Shown here: piece by piece, positions 1-10,216 of the stretch
Numbering within the stretch: the first letter of the stretch is position 1
How the letters are laid out: every line of letters begins with the position of its first letter
DNA from: Favolaschia claudopus
Taxonomy: Eukaryota; Basidiomycota; Agaricomycetes; Agaricales; Mycenaceae
Length of the DNA stretch: 64,000 bases
Direction: 5' to 3'
NCBI GenBank assembly: GCA_037176885.1
Contig: JAWWNJ010000075.1
Location: 930,001 to 994,000, forward strand
The notes under the pieces: model-generated
Database searches by the model: none
What the model saw: only the letters and a program-made list of their open reading frames with translations
Told to the model about the DNA's origin: nothing
Made by a program: the position numbers and the translations under genes

Positions 1-276
1 TTTATCAACATTTTAGCAGTCTCAATACAAACTCCTGGATTTTTGCATCGCAGTTCATTACGATCTCGCTGACACAGCCGACAACCACAATTTTGACGGC
101 TCACGCCGGACGGGTTCAGAGTGTGTGGTTTTCTGGCAACGACGGTTCTACGTGAAGAAATGGTAAGTGTATCTTCGACAGTTTTAATTCTGTGATTTTC
201 CCATAAACAACGGCTCGACCGTCTTCGGCAAGCTTCATCGTAGGCGACTTTGTCTACCCCCGGGTGTTTCCATATA
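1..276 (-). pseudogene. LINE polymerase, extreme C-terminal zinc-knuckle part
   Basis: Read on the minus strand, one frame is open from 276 to the window edge and gives a Cys/His-rich tail (NCGCRLCQRD, then CKNPGVC) like the C-terminus of Tad1-type fungal LINE polymerases. It is the continuation of the LINE frame at 921-1487. The two halves are separated only by the TA-flanked foldback element at 277-918. Taking out that element and one TA rejoins the reading as S-L-P-I-W-K-H-P without a shift. The fragment runs past the left window edge, so its true end is not seen. Assignment to a LINE tail is from family memory. The open frame and the join are read directly. Confidence 0.7.
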
Positions 277-918
277 CAGTGGTGGCAAATAGAAATTGCC
301 GTGGCTTTTTGGCCAAAATCTTGCTGTATACTTCACCGAATGACCTGAAATAAGATGTAGAGATAAATATATGATCGATGCATCAATAACAGGACAGTTT
401 CTGATTGTTGCCATATCTGGAAAAGCTCAATGTATCCTCAGCAAAAAAAGTGTCATAACAGGATGAAAGTACTTGAAAAACAATGCTAGTTATCACTTTG
501 ATTGACTGGAATTGAACCTCATTTGAGCTCACAACGGCTGCTTGAAGTTGGTCCTTTTAGCTATTTTCTCTGCATTTTCAGCTATTTTGTGTGAAAATAG
601 CCAACTTTGAGCGGCTGCTGTGAGCTCAAATCAGGGTCAATTCCATTCAACCAAAGTGGAAACTAGGACTGTTTTTTAAGTACTTTCATCCTATTATGAC
701 ACCTTTTACCTGAGGGTTCATTGTGTTTTTCCGAATATGGCAAAAATCGGAAATCATCCTATGATTGATGCATTCTCAGGGCATAATATATTGCTGACTG
801 ATCTAAGAGGTACAAAAGTATCACATACCTATCTCTACATTTTATTTGAGGTCATTCGGTGAAGTATACAGCCAGATTTTCACCAAAAAGCCACGGCAAT
901 TTCTATTTGCCACCACTG
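277..918. mobile_element. 642-bp foldback MITE (Tc1/mariner-type, TA target)
   Basis: The element begins CAGTGGTGGCAAATAGAAAT and ends with its reverse complement, flanked on each side by TA (275-276 and 919-920). The terminal inverted repeat runs about 95 bases with few mismatches. Pairing continues inward: around 420-540 matches the complement of about 600-720, so nearly the whole element is one imperfect hairpin with its loop near 570-600. It has no coding capacity. The TA duplication and CAGTGG ends suggest mobilisation by a Tc1/mariner transposase. It sits inside a LINE reading frame. Confidence 0.88.
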
Positions 919-920
919 TA

Positions 921-1487
921 GGTAAGCTCAATTTAACCTCGTGGCCGATAACTAGACCACTAAATTTTAGCTTGTATTTTCGGGCTGTCAAGATCATGCT
1001 CTTGAGTTGTTCAGGCAGGGGAGTTCGCGGGGATATTGGTAGGTGGATGTTTTGGAGGAATACATTGAAGGTCTGCTGAGCTGGAATCTTCATGTAGTTT
1101 GCCTCCAGCCAATGCGCAAGAATATAGTCGACAAAGAAGCACCAGGTAGCTCGCTCGGGGCCATCAGCTAGGTAACATTTTAAATTCCAAAGGTCTATCG
1201 CTTCGTTTCGGGCTTTTAAATTCAGGATCTGTTTTCCGCCACATTGTAACTCGGAGGACATACATACACTCATTGGAGACTCGGGACTGTTTGCCGTCCC
1301 ATAGAAAGTTTCGGACCATTTTTTGGACCTCCGATTCGACCGATCGCGGCATTCCTTGCACCCTCGCTAAGTATTGGGTTCTTCCGCCGGCGGACATGTT
1401 GATAATGTGACGTTTCCCTTCCAGGGTAGGCTGGGTCGCTCCCCAGCGCTCGAAGTCGTTCCTAATTTTATCTAGCGTAGCGAGGAA
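921..1487 (-). pseudogene. LINE reverse transcriptase, C-terminal region, frameshifted
   Basis: Minus-strand translation gives the post-RT segment typical of fungal non-LTR polymerases: TLEGKRHIIN, then GGRTQYLARVQGMP, then VRNFLWDGKQS, then LNLKARNEAIDLWNLKCYL, then LPEQLKSMILTARKY. A frameshift near 1265 separates the FLWDGKQS frame from the ARNEAID frame. The segment is interrupted at 918/920 by the foldback MITE and resumes at 276. The upstream (5') end is lost near 1487, where the sequence changes to a G-run and a GCTACAG-rich repeat. It has no catalytic YxDD part in view. This is a dead copy. It is not the same LINE subgroup as the tail at 41.98-43.05 kb, which has a different C-terminal sequence. 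Confidence 0.75.
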
Positions 1488-1640
1488 AAGTTGGGGGGGA
1501 TAACACCTGGGGCTACAGTAGCGCCGTAGTGCTCTGTAGCTCGCAGTAGTAGCAGCTATAGCTCCATGTGTTATCTCCTGCTACAGGGCTACATCGCGCT
1601 ACAGGTCGCTGTAGTGGGGGGGATTTTTCCTGATGTGGGG
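1488..1640. repeat. GCTACAG-rich short repeat
   Basis: Between a G-run at about 1492-1500 and GGGGGGATTTTTCCTGATG near 1616-1636, the sequence is dense in GCTACAG/CTGTAGC words. A similar word mix ending TTTTTTTCCTGATG occurs around 18,290-18,405, suggesting a dispersed short element. I could not define ends or target duplications. No gene is visible from here to about 3,000. Confidence 0.3.
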
Positions 1641-2980
1641 ATGTTAGTATTACAGCCGTTTCGAAAAAAGGATACGGGTTTCGGCATCCCTTCCTTCTCG
1701 TTTTTTTTTGTCTATAGCTGTTGACCGTTTTGTCAAAATGCTCCACCCATCTCCACCGTGGAAATTGTATAGCGCAGGTGAATAAACTGCTTGATTGCCT
1801 CTGGCTGCGTTCATGTGCTGTACACTGAGGGCCAGCTTGTGCCCCTGAGTGCTGGGGCTTTCCTGTTGTTTGTGAGACTTTGGGGGCCGGCTGAGCTCGA
1901 GTCTGTATACAGACTGACAACCTGTTCAGTGTTTAGTAACCGGTGGAGCCCATGACGCAAACGTCAACAGTGAAGAGGAAGAAATGCCGAAACCCGTATT
2001 AGGGTGTATTTGCAGTTCTTTTTCGGCGAGATCTCAGAAAATGATTAGCGAGTTTCACAAAATTCTAAGCGAGTCTCAGGAAATCGGGTGAAGCCGGCTT
2101 ATTTCGGATGACGTGGACATACGTCACCACAACACGGCAACGTGACTTCACTGAGCTAAGTACTCTGAGGGCTCGCCATCATCCACCCCACAACTCTCCC
2201 TCATGCGACCACTTAAAAAGTTTCTCCTTGCCATCCTCCTACCATCTCTGGACGATGGTAACGATATATTCTCTATGCGCAGTGATCCCCTCGGCACTTC
2301 TGCGATGCACACAGCAATTTCAGCGCAGCTGCAGCAAGAATCCCTGCGCCGTACCGAACCAGAACGTGCTCGTCCGGAGCAAGGAGGAAGTAGGATAACC
2401 AGACACTTCCTGGAATCCCTGCGCCCACGGGAAATTTTATTCCGCTTCAGGTGCGACTCTATCTCGAACCCATTTATTATCTGCGACTGGCTAGTGGGCC
2501 GGACGAGGTAGTGGGCCATTTTGTGATTTCAACATGATCAACTCAAAATCTCCCTCCGTGTAGTTGGTAGGTTCGAGTATGAGCCTGAGCGCTGCTGCAT
2601 GTCAGTTTTTGAGGGATACTGAGCTGTCAATCACATAGTGTGGGAGGTTTTCTGTCGGGAGGGAGGCGTGTGAACCCGAATTCTTATTTTTAGACCACTG
2701 TTTCGCGCCGGACTCAGCGCCCTCCAACCACAATACCAACGGGCATTCTGGCGATTTACAGCTGGTCCTCAGACCTCAATGTATAGCCTCGTGTCCTTTA
2801 CAGGGACAATTTCCACCCCTAGGGAATATTCTAGGTGGGTGGCCCGCTAGCTCAGTTTTGCTATTTTTAGACATCTCATAAACAAATATTCAACGCGCCA
2901 TGCATATCTCTCCCGATCCCCCCAGAAAATCTGATAAACCTTCTGGGATGTAGGGACATATTTTAGACTACCACTGTAGG
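1641..2980. other. No recognisable gene
   Basis: Only short, mutually overlapping open frames occur here, on both strands, without recognisable motifs. Near 2964 there is ACTACCACTGTAGG, which resembles the inner side of a MITE end, but I found no partner end. Confidence 0.3.
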
Positions 2981-3069
2981 TGTGAGGTATCCTCCCTCAG
3001 CCGATACGAGGCCAAAGATGCTAAGGTGGCCCAGAACCCAGTCGCTGATAATATGCCTTGAGTTGAGTA

Positions 3070-4015
3070 TAATTTCTAGGTTCTACGCAGCCGAGCTTTT
3101 GGATCTCGCGCAAGCCCTCCAAATCCCAGACCCTTTTATCACCGAAAACCGCTACAAATTCAGTGCCATCGAGGCGCTGTGCATTTTACTCGCGCGTTAC
3201 AAATCTTGTGAGGACACCTACGACCTTTCCATGAAGTACGATCGGTCGCAGTCCTCCATCTCCGAAGTCGTGAACGAGCTCACCGTATGGCTTGATGAAC
3301 GTTGGAAGCATCTTCTGACGTTTGACACTGATGGTGTTCTTGCCCCCGAAAAACTCAGTACATATGCTGCCGCCATTCATGCCGCAGGGGCACCCCTTCG
3401 ATACGTCTGGGGTTTTATCGACTGCACTATTCGCCGAATCTGTCACCCCGGTGTCTTCCAGCGAGAGGTTTATAACGGACACAAGACGGTTCACTCCTTG
3501 AAATATCAGGGTGTAAAGCTACCTAATGGTCTGATTGGCCATCTCTTTGGCCCGATGGAGGGCCGTCGCAACGACAATCACCTCCTTAAAGAATCAGGTT
3601 TACTCGAATGGTTTATCAGCATGCGACGCGCCCAGGGACGAGCGCAGACACCCCTCCGGAGCACCGCTACTACTAGTTATACGGGGATCCAGCCTACGGC
3701 CTGAGCGCAATTCTGCAGAGCCCTTTTTCGGGCGCAGGACAACGGACTGAGGAGGAAACTGAATGGAATGCCGACATGTCAAGGGTGCGGATCTCAGTCG
3801 AGCATGGATTTGGGGGGGTTCTAGTGCTCTGGCCATTTGCGCATGCATGGTGGAAGCACAAGCTTTGGGCATCGCCGGTTGGTCGTTATTATCGAGTTGC
3901 CGTGTTGCTCACAAACGCGCACAACTGCATTCGGCCGAATCAGACATCCATAGCATTCGATTGTGAACCACCGACTTTAGAAGAATATTTTCCGCAACAT
4001 CCCAAAACACTGTGA
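3070..4015 (+). pseudogene. PIF/Harbinger-type DDE transposase, frameshifted
   Basis: Translation gives a DDE_Tnp_4 (Harbinger) nuclease: an N-terminal helical part (FSAIEALCILLARY, SSISEVVNELT), first acidic residue in GFIDCTIRRICHP, the conserved HKTVHSLKYQGVKLPNG and FGPMEGRRNDNHLLKESG, second acidic residue in YGDPAYGLS, and the third in RVRISVEHGFG. The order and spacing fit the family. The opening frame ends after about 3700. HPSGAPLLL is in a second frame and YGDPAYG onward to the stop at 4015 in a third, so there are probably two frameshifts near 3630 and 3668. All three catalytic residues survive but no single frame encodes them. No terminal repeats were identified. Confidence 0.85.
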
Positions 4016-5537
4016 AGGGACAAGGATGTTCCAGGCAGAGTCCAACACTTTTCCCACAGCAAAATTGGATTCTAAACCTGAGTGCACAGCGGGTGAAAAA
4101 TCGCTCTAATTAGGAAGTTTGCAAGTTTCAAGTAAGTCTTTAGTCTCACCAAATCAGACTCTACAAGATTTATGATAGTCGATGAATCTATTATATAGAG
4201 TCTGAACTTGATGGCGCCTGTCATCCAAGACCTCGGATTCTGTGACACACGTGCCAGTTCACACGGTCGGATAAGGAAATGACACGTCGTTGGGAAACTT
4301 GGCGCCAACTCGAGCCCAATATGGAGCTTGTTGGCTGCATAAAGGGCTTGGAACCCCACATTTACACTTGCCGGGGCTAATATCGGCCCATGTCCCATGT
4401 CGGTGGAGACGAGCGAAGGGGAAAGCGTGCCCTCATCTTCGGGGGTTTTGAAAACGCAAGACCCGTCTAGATCAACGACTACGTAGAGTTTTGGCGTTCT
4501 ATGTAACCCCTCGGGGATTTTGGAAATCCCTTCAGTGTTTTGAACTGCGGGAAGTCAATTGGGGCCCAAATACAAAGAGAGGGACTAACTGAGCAGTGAG
4601 TAGGTTTCGGCCATGGTCAAAGTCGAATACGTGGAAGGCACGTGCCTTTTTTTCTTTTTATTTTGTTCTTTATTTTTCTGTTGAGCGTCACATCTCCGGG
4701 AAGACGGGGCAGATCGCCTTAGGCGTGCTTGAGAACGCAATCTTCCAGGCTGCGGCGCGGCCAGATAGCCTTGAGACCATTGGCCAAGATTTTGGAGTCA
4801 ATCATTTAGCACCAGACAGAACCGACATACCAGATTGTGAGTAGTTTCCCTTTCACCGCCTGGGCAGCTGGGGCACCCAGGGCCTTAAGGCCTTGATCAA
4901 AGTCTGGGAAGGGGCATTCAAAATCTTTGAAAGTCTTGATCAAGGCCATAATAAGGTTTTACCTAATTAAGGCCTTTTACTGAATCTAGGCCGGCCTTCG
5001 GGCGAACAGTGTCCTTCCTGTCTAGGTTTTGCTTGTCGGCCTGGAAAATCTGCGCCGCTGAAGCTGCGACAACGCTTTTCGTTTGAGTCGAGCACTCTAG
5101 TGTTTTGCCGGCCGGGCCCGGCTCTGGGCTGAAAGCTGAAGCTGCCCGAAGCCGTGGCGTCAACAAGCTTGGGCGTCTGGCACATTGGTTGAGCCAAGCC
5201 AAGCCAGATATTGGACGCCTGGGAATTGTCAGGAATGCAAGGCGGGATCTGCCGCGGCGGCGGCACTGCGGCTTAATGACAATGGTGGGAGATCATTACA
5301 AAATTCGACCCTATATCCGATTTTCGAATCCCGATTCCCCCTTGAGGCACACAGTAGTTACTAACCCCATCTTATCCACTCCTCCTCCTAGCTTCTGAAC
5401 AAGGGAACGGGCGGGAGGGCGGGACAGTGCGCTGAGCTCTCGTGAACGGACTTGTCAATGGCGGCGGAAGTCTCTGACAGCGTGGAATCCATCTCGGAAG
5501 GTTGATCCGCGGGTCACGTGGGGGCACAGGTGTTGGA
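4016..5537. other. No recognisable gene; AAGGCC-rich stretch
   Basis: No convincing coding frame. Around 4878-4980 there is an AAGGCCTT-rich segment with inverted GGCCTTGATCAA words, similar in style to the interior of the hAT element at 38.2 kb. No ends or target duplication were found. Confidence 0.3.
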
Positions 5538-6685
5538 ATGCCAGAGGAATCAAGGTGAGCTATGCGAGAAGAGAACAAAGGAGAGAATCAATTTTGGCCA
5601 AACAAATACGTCTTTCATTCCATTTTCTTTCGCTTTTTCATGTCGTTCCTTCAAGGCTATATCCCGGGGCTCTGTCCAGACAGCAATCGCAGCCTTTTCT
5701 GTTTTACCGAGATGCTTCAATCTACCACCAAGTGAGATTCATTCCGATTGTATTCTGAAGAACTAACAAAGATTATCAATAAATTAGGTCAAGGGCTCTA
5801 CAGTTGTCTACAGCGTATGGGCTTCCAGACTGGCTGATACAGCTGGGTTTTTTGGCGACCTACTTGCTCTCCCGCAAGCTGTGGAAACCACTGTGGACAA
5901 CGATGTGTCTACTCCACGCAGTGGCAATGGAGCAACAGAAGCCACACCGTTGGAGATTCAAGCGGGCCTGGAGCAGTTTGAGGTCTTCCTCGAATGCGTT
6001 TTTGGAAGGTAAGAATTGTATCCCAAGCTTTATCGCTTTTGGCGTGCTCAAGCAGCTCACCCCTTTTAAAGTTCGACAAAATCTCATCCCGCCTCTTTTT
6101 GGCTCATGGCGTTGGAAATGGCAGACTTCTTCAATGCTGCTTCTATAACCCACACTGCCCAGCGTATGTTGGGGGTTTCTAAAGACCTCAATCCCGTCAC
6201 ATGTCTCAACTTAGCGATGCATTACCGGCTCACGGACTGGCTCGAGCCGTCTGTCAGCGTCATTGTGCGCCGACCCTTGTCTTTGTTAACGCAGCAACAG
6301 ATCACAGCGATGGGCTTCAGTGCCTACATCATTCTTGCTGAAGCTGCGACCAAGATACTGGAACATCGTGCGGTGTTAGCAGCTAATCGCCCCGCTCCAA
6401 TTCACCACTCTTCCTGCGAGAAACCGGCTGCCTGCCACACTGCATGGTCTCACGCGTGGTGGGGAGAAGCTGCGAAAGAAACACGGAGTCGCAATCGCGT
6501 TGATTCATTCAAGTCAAACTCCGGCGAGCAGCATTCTCCCTGCAATCGAGAACATGCATGCTAGTTGGCAGATGTCCTTATATTGTCGACGGCTGACAAT
6601 TGCGCATATTGTTAACCATCCCGAGGTTTTCCTGCGTGAAGAACGCTTCATCGCACAAGCTGTCAAGCGCCTGAGTTATCTTTAA
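5538..6685 (+). pseudogene. BTB/POZ-type protein, four exons, one frameshift
   Basis: Splicing gives one continuous frame: exons 5538-5554, 5656-5731, 5788-6008 and 6072 onward, all with GT-AG introns. The start MPEESR is followed by FLFYRDASIYHQVKG and VVYSVWASRL, which match the opening of Agaricomycete BTB proteins. Next come LALPQAVET and LEQFEVFLECVFG, then the helical C-terminal part SKDLNPVTCLNLAMHYRL, MGFSAYIILAEA and the Cys/Trp signature CHTAWSHAWWGEAAK. At about 6475, in AAAGAAA, the frame shifts. The other frame continues as KKHGVAIALIHSS to a stop at 6685, while the unshifted frame stops at 6564. BTB proteins act as protein-protein interaction or cullin-3 adaptor modules. The role here is unknown. 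It is either a recent pseudogene or a one-base assembly error. Confidence 0.7.
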
Positions 6686-7030
6686 ATCCCATCCATTTAC
6701 GCTCTTTAATTACCCTTTTGTTAACGACATAACGAAAATTGTATGATTGGGAACGGTACACATATTAGAGGGTGCTCAGTACATCACCGCAAAACCAGGT
6801 GCGATGGGTTTAGCAAGCCGAAACTCTCGCCACTGCTGCGCACGTAATCACCAGTCATGAAGGGCGCAAAAACTTCCCAGCCACTAGAGGAAGAAAGAGT
6901 GGCGTCGAGTCGAGTCGCGTGTATGCCGCATATTAGGTGTAGGCCGCGGCAGCCATAAATCCCTACCATCATTGTTGAAATAATTAGCGTTGGAACGTTC
7001 AAACCAGTTTAACCACTGATTGATTCAAAG
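6686..7030. other. Intergenic, nothing recognised
   Basis: No coding frame or repeat could be supported between the BTB gene and the GTTTAAAC cluster. Confidence 0.3.
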
Positions 7031-7032
7031 TT

Positions 7033-7163
7033 GTTTAAACAGTGAGGGTAGTTTAAACCGCCGCAATTTCAAAAAGCAACACCAGTAGCGGGACTCGAAC
7101 TGCCAACCAGAAAAGCAGCAAGGAGATTGAGAACACAACAGTAACCACTACACTAAGAGACCT
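7033..7163 (-). repeat. tRNA-like head with GTTTAAAC body (SINE-like)
   Basis: On the minus strand, 7163-7081 reads as a degenerate tRNA: an A-box-like TTAGTGTAGTGGTTA and a B-box-like GTTCGAGTCCCGC about 45 bases later. The acceptor stem does not pair well, so this is not a functional tRNA gene. Directly downstream on that strand are two perfect GTTTAAAC palindromes (7051-7058 and 7033-7040). A tRNA-derived head fused to an unrelated body is the layout of a SINE. No poly(A) tail or target duplication was found. Confidence 0.4.
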
Positions 7164-7186
7164 TGTAGGAGGTGAATTTGAGAGGC

Positions 7187-7237
7187 TTATACAGTGTCAC
7201 ACCTTATACAGTGTCACACCTTATACAGTGTCACACC
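7187..7237 (+). repeat. Tandem repeat, 17 bp x 3
   Basis: Three exact head-to-tail copies of TTATACAGTGTCACACC. There are no spacers, so this is not a CRISPR array. Confidence 0.9.
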
Positions 7238-9160
7238 CTTTGTTTTTCCTAGTGGCAACCCGCCACTTGTTCATTCCACAACTAATCATCAACCCGGCCC
7301 TAAAGAGCGCTCCTACTTTTGAAGTCATCTTGAGGATACACTTATCGGCTCATTAACCGTGCCTGTGGTTGGCTATGTCTCGGCTAGACATAGCCAAATG
7401 ATCCTGTCTGATCCTTGCGATTCCGGCTGATCCCCCTTGTCAAACTCGGGATTTGCCGTCGATCCACCCAAAACTCAGTTCGACTTCAAAGTTACTTCCC
7501 CAGGCTCAAACGACTCGATAAATCCCTGCAGGTTGAACAAGTACGAAGGTTGAAAGCCTATATACATCTTGAAATAGGTCGTTTATTTGATTTCCAAGAC
7601 AAAATGTTGAAACAGTGAAGAGAGTGGGGAGGGAGACATAGATTTTAACTTCCGAAGTCATACAAAGTGCAGCACACCTCAGCACAAAGCTTAAACAGAG
7701 ATTTCAATTTAGTAAACTGTGTAATAGATGGGATTATCTTCCCAAAGTCAAGCAGGAATTCAATCTGTTATAAGCTAAGGTGCCGTGACTTGAAAATTAA
7801 CTTGAACAGCGGAAAGCTTTGAAGCGCTGAGGCCTCGAATAGAGCCGAGACGCGGGACAAAAGATTATTGCCCTTCACAGCAAAATTTTCCCCGTTGAGG
7901 GGGTCAGAAACTGAAGCTCAGAAGGATATTAGCACGAGACGTCGAGGAGAACCGCCGCGTCGCAGCACAGAAACTTTGCATTATGAATCATTGTTCTGAA
8001 TGACGCAGAGAGCACCCAACGCGACGTCGTTAGACGCGCACAAAGAACGCCGCACGAAGTCGCGCTCGCCGTTTGTGCGCGCCTACATTGCGCTTGTCGT
8101 TTGCGTGCATCTACTCTATACAACGATGACTCCAAACACAACACGCACTCCGTGCTCGCTCGTTGTCGTACAGAAGAGGCAACTCCTACACGCGCAATAC
8201 CCAGATGCCGCCGTGCCACACCGACGACGCAACAGATGTGGCGTCGATGGTGTGGCGGCATCTGGATGGGATAGATGGTTGGCGGGGTCAAAAAATATTT
8301 CTGTATTGTATGGTTAGCAAGAGAGAGGATGCGAGAGCCGGGCACGCACCCTACGGAGCCGTCGCAGGCCAGAACCAAAGCCACAACTTTTATGCTTGAG
8401 ATATGGGGAGACGTGTCCCCAGTAGAGCAACATCAACTTTTGGCGTTCTTCGAGACGCTCAGACTGAGCTTCCGGCGCATAAGTGTGTGCAGACGAGACG
8501 AGATGTCGATTCACAAATAAGTACAGTATTGTTGCCATCAGTTTTGAAAGCCCCGGCCAAGCACCAGAATTGAGAGAAACTCAAAGAGAGCAAGAAACCA
8601 AGAAGCGCCAGGAAGAGAGACGACAAGATGAGAGCAGAAACAGAGGGACTGAGAGTTGACTGAGAGTTTGAGGGAGACGCGTTTGAGACGCGTGCGACGG
8701 AATTGGCACGGGAAAGTGAACTGGCAGTTGATGGCGGCAGTTGCCGGTGACCAATCTTGAATACCATTGACTGTGTCCTATGTCGTTTTGGGACGCAAAC
8801 CCGAATAGACATAGTCTTGAATACCTTGATCTTTACTCGATATGGCAAAAGAATCAAGATGAAATCAAGATGCCGAATTGCAGACTGCGCTCGCTACAGC
8901 AAAGTTGGAGCTCTGAAATTTGGGGACATCCATGTAGAGGTATCTAACAATCTCTCCTCTTTCTCCCTCTTTTTTTCTCATTTTCTGCAACTTGAAAACT
9001 TGATTAATTCTCCGTAACCACAGACATAGTACATAAGCCCACTTATCATCCGAAATTTGGTCAGTGAAGTTCAGCTTCCTGCTATGCATTAGGGAGCCGA
9101 TCAAGCCCAATTGCATAAAATTTGAAGGAGAGAAACAAAAACGTAAAGACAATTGTTTAA
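7238..9160. other. No recognisable gene; one strong hairpin at 8199-8266
   Basis: Overlapping short frames only. At 8199-8266 an inverted repeat pairs CCAGATGCCGCC and CCACACC with GGTGTGGCGGCATCTGG around a loop of about 30 bases. Around 8030-8090 are two GCGCACAAA/TTTGTGCGC arms. Confidence 0.4.
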
Positions 9161-9165
9161 TCATG

Positions 9166-9686
9166 GTTTAAACACGGATTAACAAGTGGGCTTAAACACC
9201 TGTTTAATCCTCTTAGTGTTTACTGAATCTGACAAACATACCCGCTAACTTGAACCAGTGATTATGGCAACAACCTTGGACTAAGTAGGTCACTTGAAAC
9301 TCTCATACTATGAAAATGTATGAAGTCCATGGTGCATCTGCTTCACAAACTCCCACTTCTCACCCCAATCTCACTGAGTTGAATGACTTAACTGTCAAAA
9401 TAAGGTCTTCTTGGTCTGATTGGAGCCGTGCCTATACGGCAAAGTTTCTGGAGAAATCAAGGTTGTCTGGGGGAGTGGCATGGGCTGTGTTGATTAGCAC
9501 CATTTGTGTTGCGCCTTCTTACATACGTTCGAGTCCCGGTGTCCACGTTTGTTTTTTTGCTTCAGGTTTGAACACCCCTCAAAATGTTTAAACACTCCCC
9601 CCACCTTACCTCGCTCTGTACGCAGCTATGCTAAAATCAAACAGTAGTTAAACATCATTAATCGTTTCAACGTGGATTGTTTAAAC
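9166..9686 (+). repeat. GTTTAAAC cluster with second tRNA-like segment
   Basis: Perfect GTTTAAAC palindromes lie at 9166-9173, 9586-9593 and 9679-9686, with further near-matches (GTTAAACATC, TTAAACACC) around them. At 9473-9547 a tRNA-like segment is present on the plus strand: TGTGTTGATTAGCAC as D-arm/A-box and CGTTCGAGTCCCGG as B-box, with GTGG at the front and CCAC at the end. It is followed by a T-run and then the GTTTAAAC body, the same order as the minus-strand copy at 7.03-7.16 kb. Confidence 0.4.
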
Positions 9687-9837
9687 AATGATGGTAGGGT
9701 TACTGGGCAGCCTTTGTCAAAGCGTCCTCTCACCTCGCGCACATGCAATCTATATCCCCAAGCCATCTCAAGGAGGCGCACCCATGAAAAGGAAGAAAGT
9801 GAAAGCAAAACTACCTTCCTGCATAGCCGTAACTTTC

Positions 9838-10110
9838 AGCAGAATTATAAGAATTTAGAAGAAAATAAGTCTACCTCGGATAAACAATGATCAAAATTAA
9901 ATAGAGATTTTAATGATGATATTAAACCTTAATAATATGTATGAATTTAAATCTATAATTATTAAAGATAATAAAAATAAGTCGGGTATTTATAAATTTA
10001 CTAACAAATTAAATGGAAATTTTTATATTGGAAGCTCTGTTAATTTAAGTAGACAATTTATTAATTATTATACTTTATCCTACATTTCTAAGGTTAAAAG
10101 CCGATTTGCA
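9838..10110 (+). other. Nuclear insertion of mitochondrial DNA (NUMT)
   Basis: This 270-base block is far more A/T-rich than its surroundings, with an abrupt change at both sides. Its frames read as a fungal mitochondrial intron-encoded protein: SKLNRDFNDDIKP upstream, where an in-frame TGA would be Trp in the mitochondrial code, then the GIY-YIG fragment. It lies immediately next to the left end of the pogo-like region. Confidence 0.8.
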
Positions 10111-10113
10111 TGA
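9913..10113 (+). pseudogene. GIY-YIG homing endonuclease fragment, mitochondrial origin
   Basis: The frame contains SGIYKFTNKLNGNFYIGSS followed by VNLSRQFINYYTLSYISK, the opening of a GIY-YIG nuclease domain of the type encoded in introns of fungal cox1, cob and related mitochondrial genes. GIY and YIG are both present. The remainder of the catalytic domain (Arg, Glu) is missing because the fragment stops at 10113 beside nuclear sequence. Codon use is strongly A/T-ending, unlike its neighbours. It is not expected to be active in the nucleus. Confidence 0.85.
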
Positions 10114-10216
10114 ATAGACGGCGGCTGGCTAATTCATTCAAGAACCATATCATAGCTATATTACATTGACAACATTCCTGTCATCCTATCTCCTCGACAT
10201 GCCGAGCCAGCCAAAC

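Noticed and set aside
7081..7163. Functional tRNA gene on the minus strand
   Set aside because: A- and B-box-like words are present but the acceptor and T stems do not pair, so I treat it as a tRNA-derived repeat.
7187..7237. Short direct repeats resembling a CRISPR array
   Set aside because: The three 17-bp units are head to tail with no spacers, and the DNA is fungal.
9473..9547. Functional tRNA gene on the plus strand
   Set aside because: Only four acceptor pairs form and the T stem is broken.
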